This document shows positions 38,126-48,128 of a DNA stretch of 64,000 nt, one piece after another. The translations under genes were made by a program, and so were the position numbers. The stretch comes from Rhodanobacter sp. FDAARGOS 1247 (GTDB taxonomy: Bacteria > Pseudomonadota > Gammaproteobacteria > Xanthomonadales > Rhodanobacteraceae). The notes beneath the pieces were generated by a model. It had not been told where the DNA came from. It did no database searches and saw only the letters and a program-made list of their open reading frames with translations. The DNA is taken from positions 1,798,001 to 1,862,000 of the forward strand of contig NZ_CP069535.1 in NCBI RefSeq assembly GCF_016889805.1, read 5' to 3'. The stretch's first letter is position 1; every line of letters starts with the position of its first letter.

Positions 38126-39571
38126 TCAGGTATCGCCGAGGCTGTCGGCCAGCTGTTCGCCCCAGGCCTGCAACTGGTCGAGCAGACCCAGCTTGTCCTG
38201 CGCCTGCGGATCGCCGCGCAGCTCGGCGATGCGGGCGAAGTAGTCGTCCAGGGTCAGTCCGGTCAGCGGCGTGTGCCGGGTCAGTCGGGCCTGGCGGAAG
38301 CGCTCCCAGCGGAGGCGCTCGTCGGCATCCAGCGTTTCCGGCCAGTTGCGTGCGCGGTAGCGAAACAGCAGTTCCGGGTAACGCGCGTCGCGAAAAGGAA
38401 ACGGACGGCTGCCCAGTTCCTCCGGCGGCGTGGCGCGCACCTGGGCGAGCAGGCGCTTGTCCGCATCGGGCAGGAAGCCGCCGCCGTACAGCGCCAGCTC
38501 GGGATCTTCGGGTGGCGGCAGTTCGGCCGCGCGCTGGAACACCCGGCGCAGCTTTTCGGGCAGGCCGGCGGCGGCGTGCAGCATGTCGCGATGGGCCTGG
38601 CAGCGGGGAAGATCCAGTTGCAGCCGCGCCAGGTCCACGCCCTGCAGCACGGACAATGGCGCCAGCGCCGGCGCGTGGTTCGCGCGCACGGTGCGCAGCG
38701 GAATCCGCTCGACGCCCTCGGGCAGGTCGGCGCGCGGGGTGAAGATGCGGTCGGCGATCTCGTCCTCGTCCAGCGCCAGCCACGCGGCCGGATCGGTCGC
38801 CAGGTCGTACACGATCACCTCGCCGGCACGGCCGGGGTGGGCGGCCAGCGGCGCGACCACGGTGAGGCAGTGACGGCTGGCCGGATAGCGCGAGGACACG
38901 TGCACCAGCGGCGTCATGTTCACCACGTCGAGCAGTTCGAACACCTTCTGCTTGCGCCGCAGCGCGTAGTGCCAGTCCCACAGTCGCGGCTGGCGCACCC
39001 GGATCAGCCGGGCCAGGTCGATCAGCGCGTAGACGTCGGACAGCGCGTCATGGGCACGTTCCTGGTTCAGTCCGTTGGCGCGCGCCAGGTGCTCCAGTTT
39101 GAAGCTGGGCGAACCGTCCTCCCGCGTTGGCCACACGATGCCCTCGGGGCGCAGCGCCTGGCACATGCGCACCAGGTCGATCAGGTCCCAGCGCGAATTG
39201 CCGTTCTCCCACTCGCGGCCGTACGGCTCGTGGAAGTTGCGGTAGAGCATCTGGCGGGTGAACTCGTCGTCGAAACGCAGCGAGTTGTAGCCCACGCCAC
39301 AGGTGCCCGGCCGGGCCAGTTCCTCATGCACGCGAGCCGCGAAGTCGGCCTCGTTGACGCCGTCCAGTTCGGCCTGTTGCGGCGTGATGCCGGTGATCAT
39401 GCAGGCGTCGGGGTGCGGCGGCATCTCTCGTGGCGGCTTGCCATAGAACATCACCGGGTCGCCGATGATCTCCAGCGCCATGCTGGTGCGGATGCCGGCG
39501 AACTGCAGCGGCCGGTCCCGGCGCGGGTCGGCGCCGGAGGTTTCGTAGTCATGCCAGAAGAAGGTCTGCAT
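38126..39571 (-). CDS. sbcB: Exodeoxyribonuclease I
   Basis: This is a 481-residue DEDD-type 3'-5' single-strand exonuclease. Motifs: [21 protein letters not shown] (DxE), [14 protein letters not shown], and [14 protein letters not shown] (HxxxxD). The [15 protein letters not shown] and [11 protein letters not shown] stretches are characteristic of SbcB. It takes part in mismatch repair and recombination. It is divergent from orn, another DEDD exonuclease, with 83 bp between starts. Confidence 0.96.
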   Translation of the reverse strand: MQTFFWHDYETSGADPRRDRPLQFAGIRTSMALEIIGDPVMFYGKPPREMPPHPDACMITGITPQQAELDGVNEADFAARVHEELARPGTCGVGYNSLRFDDEFTRQMLYRNFHEPYGREWENGNSRWDLIDLVRMCQALRPEGIVWPTREDGSPSFKLEHLARANGLNQERAHDALSDVYALIDLARLIRVRQPRLWDWHYALRRKQKVFELLDVVNMTPLVHVSSRYPASRHCLTVVAPLAAHPGRAGEVIVYDLATDPAAWLALDEDEIADRIFTPRADLPEGVERIPLRTVRANHAPALAPLSVLQGVDLARLQLDLPRCQAHRDMLHAAAGLPEKLRRVFQRAAELPPPEDPELALYGGGFLPDADKRLLAQVRATPPEELGSRPFPFRDARYPELLFRYRARNWPETLDADERLRWERFRQARLTRHTPLTGLTLDDYFARIAELRGDPQAQDKLGLLDQLQAWGEQLADSLGDT

Positions 39572-39654
39572 CCGGCGATGATCGCATGGCGCCGTGCCTT
39601 GCCGGCATGGCGGGGTCGGCAAGGCTGATAAACTCCCCCGCACAAGGAGAACCC

Positions 39655-40221
39655 ATGAGCCAAGCCCACGAAGAAAACCTGATCTGGATCGATCTGGAGA
39701 TGACCGGCCTCGACACCGACAACGACTCGATTCTGGAGATCGCCACGGTGGTTACCGACAAGGAACTGAACGTGCTGGCCGACGGGCCGGTGTTCGCGAT
39801 CCGCCACGAGATCGATCAGCTGGAATCGATGGACAGCTGGAATACCAACCAGCACCACAAGTCCGGCCTGTGGCGGCAGGTGCTGATCTCGGAAACCGAC
39901 CATGCGATGGCCGAGCAGGCCACCGTGGAATTCCTGCGCGCCTGGGTGCCGCCGGGCAAGTCGCCGATGTGCGGCAACTCGATCTGCCAGGATCGCCGTT
40001 TCATGCACCGGCAGATGCCGCGGCTGGAGCGCTACTTCCATTACCGCAACCTGGACGTGTCCACGCTGAAGGAACTGGCGCGGCGCTGGGCGCCGGAGAT
40101 CGCCAAGGGCGTGGGCAAGGAGTCGGCGCATACGGCGCTGTCCGACATCCGCGACTCCATCGCCGAACTGCGCCATTACCGCCGTTTCATGGGCGAGCTG
40201 GGCGGCAAGGTCGGTGCCTGA
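39655..40221 (+). CDS. orn: Oligoribonuclease
   Basis: This is a 188-residue DEDDh exonuclease that degrades 2-5-nt RNAs and pGpG, the end product of c-di-GMP breakdown. Seen are [27 protein letters not shown] (DxE), [16 protein letters not shown] and [18 protein letters not shown] (HxxxxD). The ATG at 39655 follows AAGGAGAACCC. The two c-di-GMP proteins at 15065 and 19815 give Orn a functional context here. Confidence 0.97.
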   Translation: MSQAHEENLIWIDLEMTGLDTDNDSILEIATVVTDKELNVLADGPVFAIRHEIDQLESMDSWNTNQHHKSGLWRQVLISETDHAMAEQATVEFLRAWVPPGKSPMCGNSICQDRRFMHRQMPRLERYFHYRNLDVSTLKELARRWAPEIAKGVGKESAHTALSDIRDSIAELRHYRRFMGELGGKVGA

Positions 40222-40253
40222 GTGGCGCACCGCTGGTTGCATCTGACGAGGCC

Positions 40254-41168
40254 ATGAGCATGTCGAACGACTTGTTTGCCACGGTGCTGGACTGTGCCGG
40301 ACGTCCGCTGCGGCTGGATCGCGCCCGGGTGGTCGGCATCCTCAACGTCACCCCCGATTCGTTCTCCGACGGCGGCCTGCATGACAGCGTGGAGGCTGCC
40401 GTGGCGCATGGCGTGCACATGGCGGAGGAGGGCGCCGACATGCTGGACGTCGGCGGCCAGTCGACCCGGCCGGGCGCAGCCGAGGTTTCGCTGGAAGAGG
40501 AACTGCAACGCGTGGTGCCGGTCGTCGAACAGCTGGTGGCGCGCACCTCGCTGCCGATCGCCGTCGACACCTCGCGGCCCGAGGTGATGCGTGCCGCGGT
40601 CGCCGCCGGCGCCGGCATGATCAACGACGTCTACGCGCTGCGCCGCGATGGCGCAATGGACGCGGTTGCCGAACTGGGCGTGCCGGTGTGCCTGATGCAC
40701 ATGCAGGGCGAGCCGCGCAGCATGCAGGACGAGCCGCATTACGACGACGTGGTCGGCGAGGTGCATCGCTTCCTCACCGACCGGCTGTTCGCCTGCGAGC
40801 TGGCCGGCATCGATCGCCGCAAGGTGCTGGTCGATCCCGGCTTCGGCTTCGGCAAGACGCTGGAGCACAACCTGGCCCTGCTGTCGGCGCTGGAACAGTT
40901 CGCCAGCCTGGGCAGTGGCGTCTACGCCGGCTTGTCGCGCAAGTCGATGATCGGCACGCTGACCGGTCGCAGCGTGCCGGGCGAGCGCCAGGCGGGCTCC
41001 GTGGCGGCCGCGCTGATCGCCGTTCAGCGCGGAGCACGCATGGTTCGCGTACATGACGTGGCGGCGACCGTGGACGCGCTGGCGGTATGGCGGGGCGTGC
41101 ATGCGGTGGACGCCGTGCCCCGGCGCAGTGCGCCGCCGGCGGCGCCGCGCTGGCCCGACGACGATTGA
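40254..41168 (+). CDS. folP: Dihydropteroate synthase
   Basis: This is a 304-residue protein with a TIM-barrel DHPS pattern: [58 protein letters not shown] and GLSRKSMIG near the pABA and pterin sites. It joins pABA to dihydropterin pyrophosphate in folate synthesis and is the target of sulfonamides. It lies just before glmM, the usual FolP-GlmM neighbourhood. Either ATG (40254 or 40260) could be used; CGAGG precedes the first. Confidence 0.97.
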   Translation: MSMSNDLFATVLDCAGRPLRLDRARVVGILNVTPDSFSDGGLHDSVEAAVAHGVHMAEEGADMLDVGGQSTRPGAAEVSLEEELQRVVPVVEQLVARTSLPIAVDTSRPEVMRAAVAAGAGMINDVYALRRDGAMDAVAELGVPVCLMHMQGEPRSMQDEPHYDDVVGEVHRFLTDRLFACELAGIDRRKVLVDPGFGFGKTLEHNLALLSALEQFASLGSGVYAGLSRKSMIGTLTGRSVPGERQAGSVAAALIAVQRGARMVRVHDVAATVDALAVWRGVHAVDAVPRRSAPPAAPRWPDDD

Positions 41169-41224
41169 ATGACGCGCCGGCGAGCCGGCTGCGTTCCCGC
41201 AAGACACCCGAGATCCCCACAACG

Positions 41225-42577
41225 ATGAATCAACGCAAATACTTCGGCACCGATGGCATTCGTGGCCTGGTCGGACAATGGCCGATCAGCGCCGACTTCA
41301 TGCTGCAGCTGGGCCGCGCCGTCGGCAGCGTGCTGGCGCGTGAGCGGAAGGATCGTCCCAAGGTGCTGATCGGCAAGGACACCCGCATCTCGGGCTACAT
41401 GTTCGAATCGGCGCTGGAAGCCGGACTGGTGGCGGCTGGTGCCGACGTGGGCCTGCTCGGCCCGATGCCGACGCCGGCGGTGGCCTACCTGACCCGCTCG
41501 ATGCGTGCCCAGGCCGGCATCGTGATCAGCGCCTCGCACAACCCGCACCACGACAACGGCATCAAGTTCTTTTCGGCCAATGGCGAGAAGCTGTCCGACG
41601 AAGTCGAGCTGGCGATCGAGCAGGAAGTCGATGCGGCGTTCGTCACGGTGGCCTCCGAACGGCTCGGCAAGGCCCGCCGCATCGACGACGCGGTGTCCCG
41701 CTACGCCGAATACTGCAAGACCACGGTGGCGGAGGACTTCAGCCTGCACGGGCTGAAGCTGGTGCTCGACTGCGCCCATGGCGCGACCTACCAGGTGGCG
41801 CCCAAGGTGTTCGCCGAACTGGGCGCCGAGGTGATCGCCATCGGCGACAAGCCGGACGGCTTCAACATCAATCGTGATGTCGGTTCGACCCATCCGCAGG
41901 CCTTGCAGCAGGCGGTGCTGGCTCATGGCGCCGATCTCGGCATCGCCTTCGATGGCGACGGCGACCGGGTGCAGCTGGTCGACCGCCACGGCGCACTCGC
42001 CGATGGCGACGACATCCTCTACGTGCTGGCGCGCAGCTGGCACGCGCATGGTGCGCTGAACGGCCCGGTGGTCGGCACCCTGATGAGCAACTACGGCCTG
42101 CAGCTGGCGCTGGCAGAACTCGACGTGCCGCTGATTCGGGCCAACGTCGGCGATCGCTACGTGATGCAGCAGTTGCGCCAGCACGAAGGCGTGCTTGGCG
42201 GCGAGACCTCGGGCCACATCCTGTGCCTGGATCGGGCCACCACCGGCGACGGCATCGTCGCCGCGCTGGCCGTGCTGGAGGCGCTGGCGCGTTCGGGCGA
42301 GGACTTCGCCGTGGCGCGGCAGGGGCTGCAGAAAATGCCCCAGGTGATGCTGAACGTGCGCGCCGTGGGCGCCCGTCGTTCGCTCGCCAGCGACGAGGTC
42401 AAGCAGGCTCTGGCCGAAGTGGAGCGGGTGCTGCAGGGTCGCGGTCGCGTAGTGCTGCGCGCCTCGGGCACCGAGCCGCTGGTGCGGGTCACCGTGGAAG
42501 GCGCCGACGCAGCGGAAGTGCAACAGCTGGCAGAGAAGCTCGCGGCAACGGTAAAATCCGCAGCCGAACGCTCGTGA
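41225..42577 (+). CDS. glmM: Phosphoglucosamine mutase
   Basis: This is a 450-residue protein of the alpha-D-phosphohexomutase family: YFGTDGIRG at the start, the active-site serine in [17 protein letters not shown], metal loop [10 protein letters not shown], sugar loop GGETSGHI and phosphate-binding [11 protein letters not shown]. It makes glucosamine-1-phosphate for cell-wall precursors. In relatives tpiA and secG usually follow directly; here three other genes intervene. Confidence 0.97.
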   Translation: MNQRKYFGTDGIRGLVGQWPISADFMLQLGRAVGSVLARERKDRPKVLIGKDTRISGYMFESALEAGLVAAGADVGLLGPMPTPAVAYLTRSMRAQAGIVISASHNPHHDNGIKFFSANGEKLSDEVELAIEQEVDAAFVTVASERLGKARRIDDAVSRYAEYCKTTVAEDFSLHGLKLVLDCAHGATYQVAPKVFAELGAEVIAIGDKPDGFNINRDVGSTHPQALQQAVLAHGADLGIAFDGDGDRVQLVDRHGALADGDDILYVLARSWHAHGALNGPVVGTLMSNYGLQLALAELDVPLIRANVGDRYVMQQLRQHEGVLGGETSGHILCLDRATTGDGIVAALAVLEALARSGEDFAVARQGLQKMPQVMLNVRAVGARRSLASDEVKQALAEVERVLQGRGRVVLRASGTEPLVRVTVEGADAAEVQQLAEKLAATVKSAAERS

Positions 42578-42675
42578 ACCTGTAGCAGCACCGGGTCGCC
42601 ATGGATTGGCCCGACGTGCCCCGCCCCTGCGGTGGCGGATCATCCGACCGCACGCCCAACCTGGTGACTACAGCC

Positions 42676-43608
42676 ATGAAGAATGTTCCAACCCTCGACA
42701 TCCGCCGTTACGACACGGAGCGCGATGCCTTCGTCGCCGAGCTCGGCGCGGCCTATCGCGAATTCGGTTTCTGCTGCATCAGCGGCCACGGCATTCCGCG
42801 CGAACTGATCGACGGCTCGTACGACGTGTTCCAGCGCTTCTTCGCGCTGCCCACCGAAACCAAGATGAAGTACCACCTCGCCGGCAGCGGCGGCGCGCGC
42901 GGCTACACGCCGTTCAAGGTGGAGACGGCCAAGGACAGCCAGTACGCCGACCTCAAGGAGTTCTGGCATGTCGGCCGCGAGATTCCGCGCGACTCGAAAT
43001 TCGCCGACGTGATGCCGCCCAACGTGTGGCCCAGCGAAGTGCCGGACTTCAAGCAATACGGCTATGGCCTGTACGAGGCGCTGGACCAGCTGGGCACGCG
43101 CGTGCTGCGTGCGCTGGCCCTGCACATCGGCGAGGCGGAAAACTTCTTCGAGGACAAGACTGACGTCGGCAACTCGATCCTGCGGCCGATCCACTATCCA
43201 CCGATCACCCAGGACAACATTCCCAACGTGCGCGCCGGTGCGCACGAGGACATCAACTTCATCACCCTGCTGGTCGGCGCCAGCGCCGAGGGCCTGGAAG
43301 TGCTGAGCCACGGCGAGTGGCTGCCGATCACCACCGAGGGCGACGCGATCGTGGTGAACATCGGCGACATGCTGCAGCGCCTGAGCAACCACGTGTATCC
43401 GTCGACCTCGCACCGGGTGGTCAACCCGCAGAACGAGAATGCGCGCAAGCCGCGCTACTCGGTGCCGTTCTTCCTGCACCCGAACCCGGACGTGGTGCTG
43501 GACCCGCTGGACTCCTGCATTACGCCGGACAACCCGCGCCGCTACGACACCTCCATCACCTCGCACGAATACCTGCTGCAGCGGCTGCGCGAAATCAAGC
43601 TGATCTGA
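42676..43608 (+). CDS. Isopenicillin-N-synthase-like Fe(II)/2-oxoglutarate oxygenase
   Basis: This is a 310-residue protein with the DIOX_N start VPTLDIRRYDTERDAFVAELGAAYREFGFCCISGHGI. The jelly-roll core has the iron triad HxD...H (GAHEDINF; SNHVYPSTSHRVVN) and the 2OG-binding RxS (KPRYSVPFF). The length and order fit the IPNS/2OG family used in amino acid and secondary metabolism. No biosynthetic cluster surrounds it, and the substrate is unknown. It sits 98 bp after glmM on the same strand. Confidence 0.92.
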   Translation: MKNVPTLDIRRYDTERDAFVAELGAAYREFGFCCISGHGIPRELIDGSYDVFQRFFALPTETKMKYHLAGSGGARGYTPFKVETAKDSQYADLKEFWHVGREIPRDSKFADVMPPNVWPSEVPDFKQYGYGLYEALDQLGTRVLRALALHIGEAENFFEDKTDVGNSILRPIHYPPITQDNIPNVRAGAHEDINFITLLVGASAEGLEVLSHGEWLPITTEGDAIVVNIGDMLQRLSNHVYPSTSHRVVNPQNENARKPRYSVPFFLHPNPDVVLDPLDSCITPDNPRRYDTSITSHEYLLQRLREIKLI

Positions 43609-43622
43609 TCAGCTTGTTTCCT

Positions 43623-43697
43623 CCCGCGCGAACGCGGGCTCCCGGTTTCCTTCCCCCGCCCGCGGGGGAAGGTGGCCGCAGGCCGGATGGGGGTGCT
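43623..43697. repeat. Intergenic REP-like repeat block
   Basis: This contains CCCGCG-CGAA-CGCGGG (43623-43638), TTCCCCCGC-CC-GCGGGGGAA (43651-43670) and then GGTGGCCGCAGGCCGGATGGGGG. The composition, including the CGGATGGGGG tail, is that of the repeats commonly dispersed in Xanthomonadales intergenic DNA. It lies between two convergent oxygenase genes and may also terminate both. Confidence 0.6.
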
Positions 43698-43702
43698 GCT
43701 CC

Positions 43703-44374
43703 TCACGCCATCCAGAAGAACACTGCCGTCATCCGCTTGGCCGCCAGCTCCTGCCCCCAGTACGCACTCGCGCTGTGGATCAGGTTGGCCTTGTAGACCA
43801 GCAGCCGGTTGCAGCGGTGATCCACCCGAACGTCCTCGACAAAGGCGTTCGGCTGGACGAAGCGATTGCCCAGGGCCTCGGCCAGATTCCGATGCGGCGG
43901 CATCACGATGTTCCCGCCCAGCTGGCCCCCGGACATGCGCTGACGAAAGAAGCTCGTGCCGCAGTGTGCCGGTACGTCGGGATTCAGATAGAGCACCGCC
44001 GCGTAGCGGCACAGATTCGTCGAGTCGGTGTGCGGCTTGACCGAGCCCTCGACCGAGCCGACCACCTGCACGCAGTTGTGGTTGAGCCGCAGGCCGGCCT
44101 CGGTCTGCTCGACCCAGAGTTTCTTCGCTCCGGTCAGCTCGCATACCCGCTTGTCCAGCGCGGCCAGTTCGTCGTCCAGCAAGGCGGGAATCGCCCGCAT
44201 TCCCGGCCATACCTCGCCGGTGTACGGATAGCCCATTTCCCAATCGGTCTTGGCCAGGCAGCGTGCGCGCACCTCGTCGGCATTCGGCAGCACGTCGTCG
44301 ACCACCCAGTAATCGCGGCCTTCGACGGGCTTGCGGTAGGGCAACGGTCGCATCTGGGTGGGAAACAGTGACAT
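43703..44374 (-). CDS. DUF6445-like 2OG/Fe(II) oxygenase-fold protein
   Basis: This is a 223-residue protein whose central part fits a jelly-roll oxygenase: SVKPHTDSTNLCRYAAVLYLN (HxD), CGTSFFRQR, and NRLLVYKANLIHSASAYWG (second His) with KRMTAVFFW (Arg). This resembles DUF6445/PF20043-type 2OG-Fe proteins often linked to chalkophomycin-like or glycan clusters; the assignment is from memory. It is unrelated in sequence to the adjacent IPNS-like enzyme. Its neighbour upstream on the same strand is the SDR gene (69 bp). Confidence 0.7.
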   Translation of the reverse strand: MSLFPTQMRPLPYRKPVEGRDYWVVDDVLPNADEVRARCLAKTDWEMGYPYTGEVWPGMRAIPALLDDELAALDKRVCELTGAKKLWVEQTEAGLRLNHNCVQVVGSVEGSVKPHTDSTNLCRYAAVLYLNPDVPAHCGTSFFRQRMSGGQLGGNIVMPPHRNLAEALGNRFVQPNAFVEDVRVDHRCNRLLVYKANLIHSASAYWGQELAAKRMTAVFFWMA

Positions 44375-44442
44375 GGTGAGAAGCCGGTGGCGAGCGTGGG
44401 TTCAACAATAAGGGACGGCGCGGAGCGTGCCTGCGTACCGGT

Positions 44443-45249
44443 CTACACCTGGGTATTCCGGTAACGCTTCGACTCCCGTGCCGAGAGCCACATGGCCAGT
44501 CGGTCCGGCATCAGCTGGACGACCCGCTTGATCGTCCGGTTGACCCGACCGGGGATGTACACGGCATCACCGCGCTCGACGGCGGCGATGCCCTGGCGCA
44601 CCACTTCCCCCGCGGTGAGCCACATGAAGCCGGGCAGCTTGTTCATCTTGTCGCGAGTGCCGGTGACGTCGTGGAATTCGGACCAGGTGAAGCCGGGGCA
44701 CAAGGCGCTGACGTGCACGCCGGCGGCCTGGTTCTCCAGGCAAAGCGATTGCGAGAACTTGATCAGATAGGCCTTGCTGGCCGCGTACAAGGTGTGTCCC
44801 GCCGGACCCGGAACATGGCCGGCCAGGGAGGCGACGTTGATGATGCGGCCGTGGCCGCGCTCGCGCATGCCGGGCAGCACCCGCCAGGCCAGTTCGGTGG
44901 GCGCGGTCATCAGCACCTGAAGAAAGTCGGCATGGGTCTTCCAGTCGTTGGCAACGAAGGTGCCCGGCACGCCGTAGCCGGCATTGTTGATCAGCCAGTC
45001 CACCTGCAGGCCGCGTTGTTCCAGCGCTTCGCACAACCGCTGCGGCGCCGATGGATCGGCAAGGTCGAAGGGCAGCACGGTGATGTCGACGGCGTGGGCT
45101 GCGCGCAGTTCGACGGCGAGGACTTCCATCCGTTCGGTGCGGCGGGCGGTGAGCACCAGGTCGTGCCCCAGGGCCGCGAGCTGGCGGGCGAACTCGGCGC
45201 CAATGCCGGAAGAAGCGCCGGTGATCAGGCTGAGCGGGCGACGGGTCAT
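44443..45249 (-). CDS. Short-chain dehydrogenase/reductase
   Basis: This is a 268-residue classical SDR with LITGASSGIGAEFARQLAALG (TGxxxGxG cofactor motif), WLINNAGYG (NNAG), a serine in INVASLAG and the catalytic YAASKAYLIKFS (YxxxK). The Arg residues after the glycine motif (TARRTER) favour NADPH. The start ATG at 45249 follows AGGAA; an ATG at 45279 is possible. Substrate unknown. Confidence 0.9.
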   Translation of the reverse strand: MTRRPLSLITGASSGIGAEFARQLAALGHDLVLTARRTERMEVLAVELRAAHAVDITVLPFDLADPSAPQRLCEALEQRGLQVDWLINNAGYGVPGTFVANDWKTHADFLQVLMTAPTELAWRVLPGMRERGHGRIINVASLAGHVPGPAGHTLYAASKAYLIKFSQSLCLENQAAGVHVSALCPGFTWSEFHDVTGTRDKMNKLPGFMWLTAGEVVRQGIAAVERGDAVYIPGRVNRTIKRVVQLMPDRLAMWLSARESKRYRNTQV

Positions 45250-45377
45250 CGTGCGTGGTTCCTGCGGATGGATCTTCATTCTTGACTGCACGGGTCGGGC
45301 GACGCCAGTGGCAGGTGTGTTTGCCGTTCCTCCGACCCCTCGGTAAGCTTGCGGTTTGATCGCAGCAGAAGCAGACC

Positions 45378-46145
45378 ATGCGCAAGAAATTCGTCGCCGG
45401 CAACTGGAAGATGCACGGCAGTCGCTCGATGGCCAAGGCTCTCGTGGCGGACATCGCCGCCGACATGCCGGGCGATATCGATGTCGCCGTGTTTCCGCCG
45501 TTCCCGTACGTGGCCGAGCTGGCCACGCAGCAGGCCGACTCCGGCTTGCGGGTGGGTGCGCAGGACGTCAGCGCACACGAGGGGCAGGGCGCGTATACCG
45601 GCGAAGTGTCGGCCGCGATGCTGGCCGACATCGGCGCGCGATGGGTACTGGTCGGCCATTCGGAACGTCGCCAGTACCACCATGAAAGCGACGAGCTGGT
45701 GGCGCAGAAATTTGCCGCGGCCCGTGCCGGCGGCCTGACCCCGATCCTCTGTGTGGGTGAAACACTGGAACAGCGCGAAGCAGGCGAGACCGAGGCGGTG
45801 ATCGCACGCCAGCTGCATGCGGTGCTCGCGATCAATGGCGTGGCCAGTTTCGACACCGCGGTCATCGCCTATGAACCGGTCTGGGCGATCGGCACCGGCC
45901 GGACCGCGAGCCCGGAGCAGGCGCAGCAGGTGCACGCCTTCATCCGTAGCCAACTGGAAAAAGAAGATGTTATGATTGCCCGTCTGACCCGACTGCTTTA
46001 CGGCGGCAGCGTCAAGGCGGCCAACGCCGCTGAATTGTTCGCGCAGGCGGACGTGGATGGGGGTCTGATCGGTGGGGCCTCCCTGACTGCATCCGACTTC
46101 CTTGGAATCTGCGCCGCGGCGCATCAGGCGTCACAGGCTCAATAG
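45378..46145 (+). CDS. tpiA: Triosephosphate isomerase
   Basis: This is a 255-residue TIM-barrel enzyme with the full signature: KFVAGNWKMHGS, HSERRQYHHE, catalytic glutamate in AYEPVWAIGTGRTASPEQ and YGGSVKAANAAELF. It interconverts dihydroxyacetone phosphate and glyceraldehyde-3-phosphate. secG follows after 7 bp, as in most Xanthomonadales, so they are co-transcribed. Confidence 0.98.
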   Translation: MRKKFVAGNWKMHGSRSMAKALVADIAADMPGDIDVAVFPPFPYVAELATQQADSGLRVGAQDVSAHEGQGAYTGEVSAAMLADIGARWVLVGHSERRQYHHESDELVAQKFAAARAGGLTPILCVGETLEQREAGETEAVIARQLHAVLAINGVASFDTAVIAYEPVWAIGTGRTASPEQAQQVHAFIRSQLEKEDVMIARLTRLLYGGSVKAANAAELFAQADVDGGLIGGASLTASDFLGICAAAHQASQAQ

Positions 46146-46152
46146 AAACCTT

Positions 46153-46614
46153 ATGTTCGTCATTTTCAGCGTGTTCTACATTCTGATCGCAGCGGCGATG
46201 ATCGTGCTGATCCTGCTGCAGAACGGAGCGGGCGCCGACGCCGGTTCCGGTTTCGGCGGCGGTGCCTCGGCCACGGTTTTCGGCGCGCGCGGTTCGTCCA
46301 CGTTCCTGACCCGTGCCACGGGCGTGCTTGCAGGCCTGTTCTTCCTGCTCAGCCTGGCCATGGGCGTGTATCTGAATGACAACGGCGCACCCAAGGCCAA
46401 GGCACAGGATCTTGGCGTGATGTCGTCGCTGTCCGAGCAGCCGGCAGCCACCAACGCGGCCCCGGCCAAGCCTGCCGCGGGCTCGGAAGTTCCGGCAGCC
46501 GTACCTGCTTCAACCAGCAACGCCGTACCGGCAGCTCCGCCGGCGGCAACCCCCGCTCCGACCCAGGGTCAGGGCGAGGTGCCGGCAGCCACCGAGCCGC
46601 CGGTCAAGCACTAA
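46153..46614 (+). CDS. secG: SecG preprotein translocase subunit
   Basis: This is a 153-residue protein: two membrane helices (residues about 2-21 and 55-75) around the conserved NGAGADAGSGFGGGASATVFGARGSSTFLTR segment (split by its glycines), then a long A/P/T-rich periplasmic tail. SecG assists protein export through SecYEG. The tail is unusually long compared with the ~110 residues of E. coli SecG, as in related organisms. Confidence 0.95.
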   Translation: MFVIFSVFYILIAAAMIVLILLQNGAGADAGSGFGGGASATVFGARGSSTFLTRATGVLAGLFFLLSLAMGVYLNDNGAPKAKAQDLGVMSSLSEQPAATNAAPAKPAAGSEVPAAVPASTSNAVPAAPPAATPAPTQGQGEVPAATEPPVKH

Positions 46615-46625
46615 GCAACACACCT

Positions 46626-46710
46626 GCCCAGGTGGCGGAACTGGTAGACGCACTACCTTGAGGTGGTAGCGACGCAAGTCGTAGGGGTTCGAGTCCCCTC
46701 TTGGGCACCA
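46626..46710 (+). tRNA. tRNA-Leu(GAG)
   Basis: This is a complete class II tRNA with encoded CCA. The acceptor GCCCAGG pairs with CTTGGGC, the anticodon stem is CTACC/GGTAG with loop TTGAGGT (anticodon GAG), and the T-arm has GTTCGAGTC. It follows secG by 11 bp, a conserved neighbour in this lineage. Confidence 0.97.
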
Positions 46711-46718
46711 ATTGAATG

Positions 46719-46782
46719 GTTTCGACAAACCTGTCGAAACGGCAAACGGAAAAGCCGCCCTTTGGGCGGCTTTTCCGTTTGC
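46719..46782 (+). terminator. Double-hairpin terminator after tRNA-Leu
   Basis: The first stem is GTTTCGACA/TGTCGAAAC around AACC (46719-46740). A 19-bp perfect stem follows with arms at 46742-46760 and 46764-46782; its core is GCCGCCC/GGGCGGC, flanked by an A-run and a matching T-run. It ends the tpiA-secG-tRNA transcript. Confidence 0.85.
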
Positions 46783-46969
46783 GTGCGCACTTCACCAGTC
46801 GATGGTGCAATTCGAAGAAGCTGCTGCGGCGTTTTGCGCACACTCATCGTGGGCGTCGGCTGACATCATCTGGCGCGTCGCCATGTCACATTCCTTTCCA
46901 GTCGGGCACGGCATTCGCTGGCCGGTCAGCGGCACGTTTTCGGGCCTCACTGGAAGGGGAGTGATTGTG

Positions 46970-47236
46970 ATGGTGACGATCCTGCTGAAGCCATTGGCAA
47001 ACGGGGGCTGGAGCATCTGCCGCCATCACATCACCTTGTTCAGCGATCTGCAGCTGGGCGCTGCGATCAAGCTTGCACGCGAAATGGCACGGGACGAGTT
47101 TCAGCGCCTTGGCCGGGAAATTCGCGTAGAGATGCCCGGACCGATCTCCACCCTCGTCCTGGCGAGTTACACCCATGGCGCGGCTACGCTCGCGCAGGGG
47201 ACCACCGGTCAGGGCCGGGGCGTGCTGGCCGCCTGA
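46970..47236 (+). CDS. Hypothetical small protein, 88 aa
   Basis: The ATG at 46970 has GGAAGGGGA nine bases upstream; GTG codons at 46961 and 46967 are alternative starts. Sequence: LLKPLANGGWSICRHHITLFSDLQLGAAIKLAREMARDE and GREIRVEMPGPISTLVLASYTHG. The plan resembles short DUF2188-like proteins (a beta hairpin, then a helix AxxxARExAR), but I would not name it. It stands alone between tRNA-Leu and the regulator gene. Confidence 0.6.
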   Translation: MVTILLKPLANGGWSICRHHITLFSDLQLGAAIKLAREMARDEFQRLGREIRVEMPGPISTLVLASYTHGAATLAQGTTGQGRGVLAA

Positions 47237-47402
47237 GCCTGTTGACGGATTCGGACACGCCGACTGCAACGCGCGGAGGGGGAGCGCGCGGCTGGACTGG
47301 CCGGGCGCAAGGATCGCGCCGGCGGTTCATGGGCCATGAGGCCACTTGCATTGGCGTACCATGCAGCCTAATTTCAAGCAGCCCTACCAAGGAGGGAGTC
47401 AA

Positions 47403-48056
47403 GTGATCAATGTGGTCCTGGTGGACGATCACGAGCTGGTGCGCACCGGCTTTCGAATGATCCTGCAACAGCAGTCGGACATCCACGTTGCCGGCGAGGC
47501 GGGCACCGCCGAGGAAGGGCTGCGGCTGATCCGCACCCTGAGTCCGGACATCGCCCTGGTCGACGTGCACATGCCGGGCATGAGCGGGATCGAGCTCACC
47601 GAACGCGTGTGCCGGTCGAAACTGTCCACGCATATCGTGATCGTGACCGTCGTGGACGATGCGCGTTTTCCCAAGCGCCTGCTTGACGCCGGGGCGCTGG
47701 GCTACCTGACGAAGGGATGCAGTGCGGACGAACTGGTTTCGGCGGTACGCCAGGTTGCCGGCGGCAGACGCTATCTCGCCCCCGCCGTTGCCCAGCAACT
47801 GGCCCTGGCCACCCTTGATGGCAGCGCTTCGCCCTTCGATACGCTGTCCAGCCGCGAGCTGGAGGTGGCGATGATGCTGGTTCGGGGCAAGCCGCTGACG
47901 ATGATCGGCGAGCAGCTCAATTTGAGTCCCAAGACCGTTTCCACCTACAAGCAGCGACTGATGGAAAAGCTCCACGTGGACCACGTGCTGAGCCTCGCCC
48001 ATCTGATGACGGTGCATGGCTTGATCGATACGCCGAATCACCACGTAGGCAACTGA
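47403..48056 (+). CDS. GacA/UvrY-type response regulator
   Basis: The GTG at 47403 follows AAGGAGGGAGTCAA. The 217-residue NarL-family regulator begins VINVVLVDDHELVRTGFRMIL. It has the phospho-Asp in IALVDVHMPGMSGIEL, Lys in YLTKGCSADELV and a LuxR C-terminal HTH: LSSRELEVAMMLVRGKPLTMIGEQLNLSPKTVSTYKQRLMEKLHV (split by helix turns). This is the GacA/UvrY pattern, the partner of GacS/BarA kinases that turns on CsrA-titrating RNAs. The kinase is elsewhere. Confidence 0.88.
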   Translation: MINVVLVDDHELVRTGFRMILQQQSDIHVAGEAGTAEEGLRLIRTLSPDIALVDVHMPGMSGIELTERVCRSKLSTHIVIVTVVDDARFPKRLLDAGALGYLTKGCSADELVSAVRQVAGGRRYLAPAVAQQLALATLDGSASPFDTLSSRELEVAMMLVRGKPLTMIGEQLNLSPKTVSTYKQRLMEKLHVDHVLSLAHLMTVHGLIDTPNHHVGN

Positions 48057-48088
48057 GGCCCCCGGCAACGGAAGCCCCGATGCGAGGA

Positions 48089-48118
48089 AAAAAAACCGGA
48101 CTTTCGTCCGGTTTTTTT
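48089..48118. terminator. Bidirectional intrinsic terminator
   Basis: A 13-bp stem AAAAAAACCGGAC/GTCCGGTTTTTTT around TTTC lies between the convergent gacA-like gene and rne. It has T-runs in both directions and is a textbook bidirectional terminator. Confidence 0.93.
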
Positions 48119-48128
48119 ATTGCTGCAA

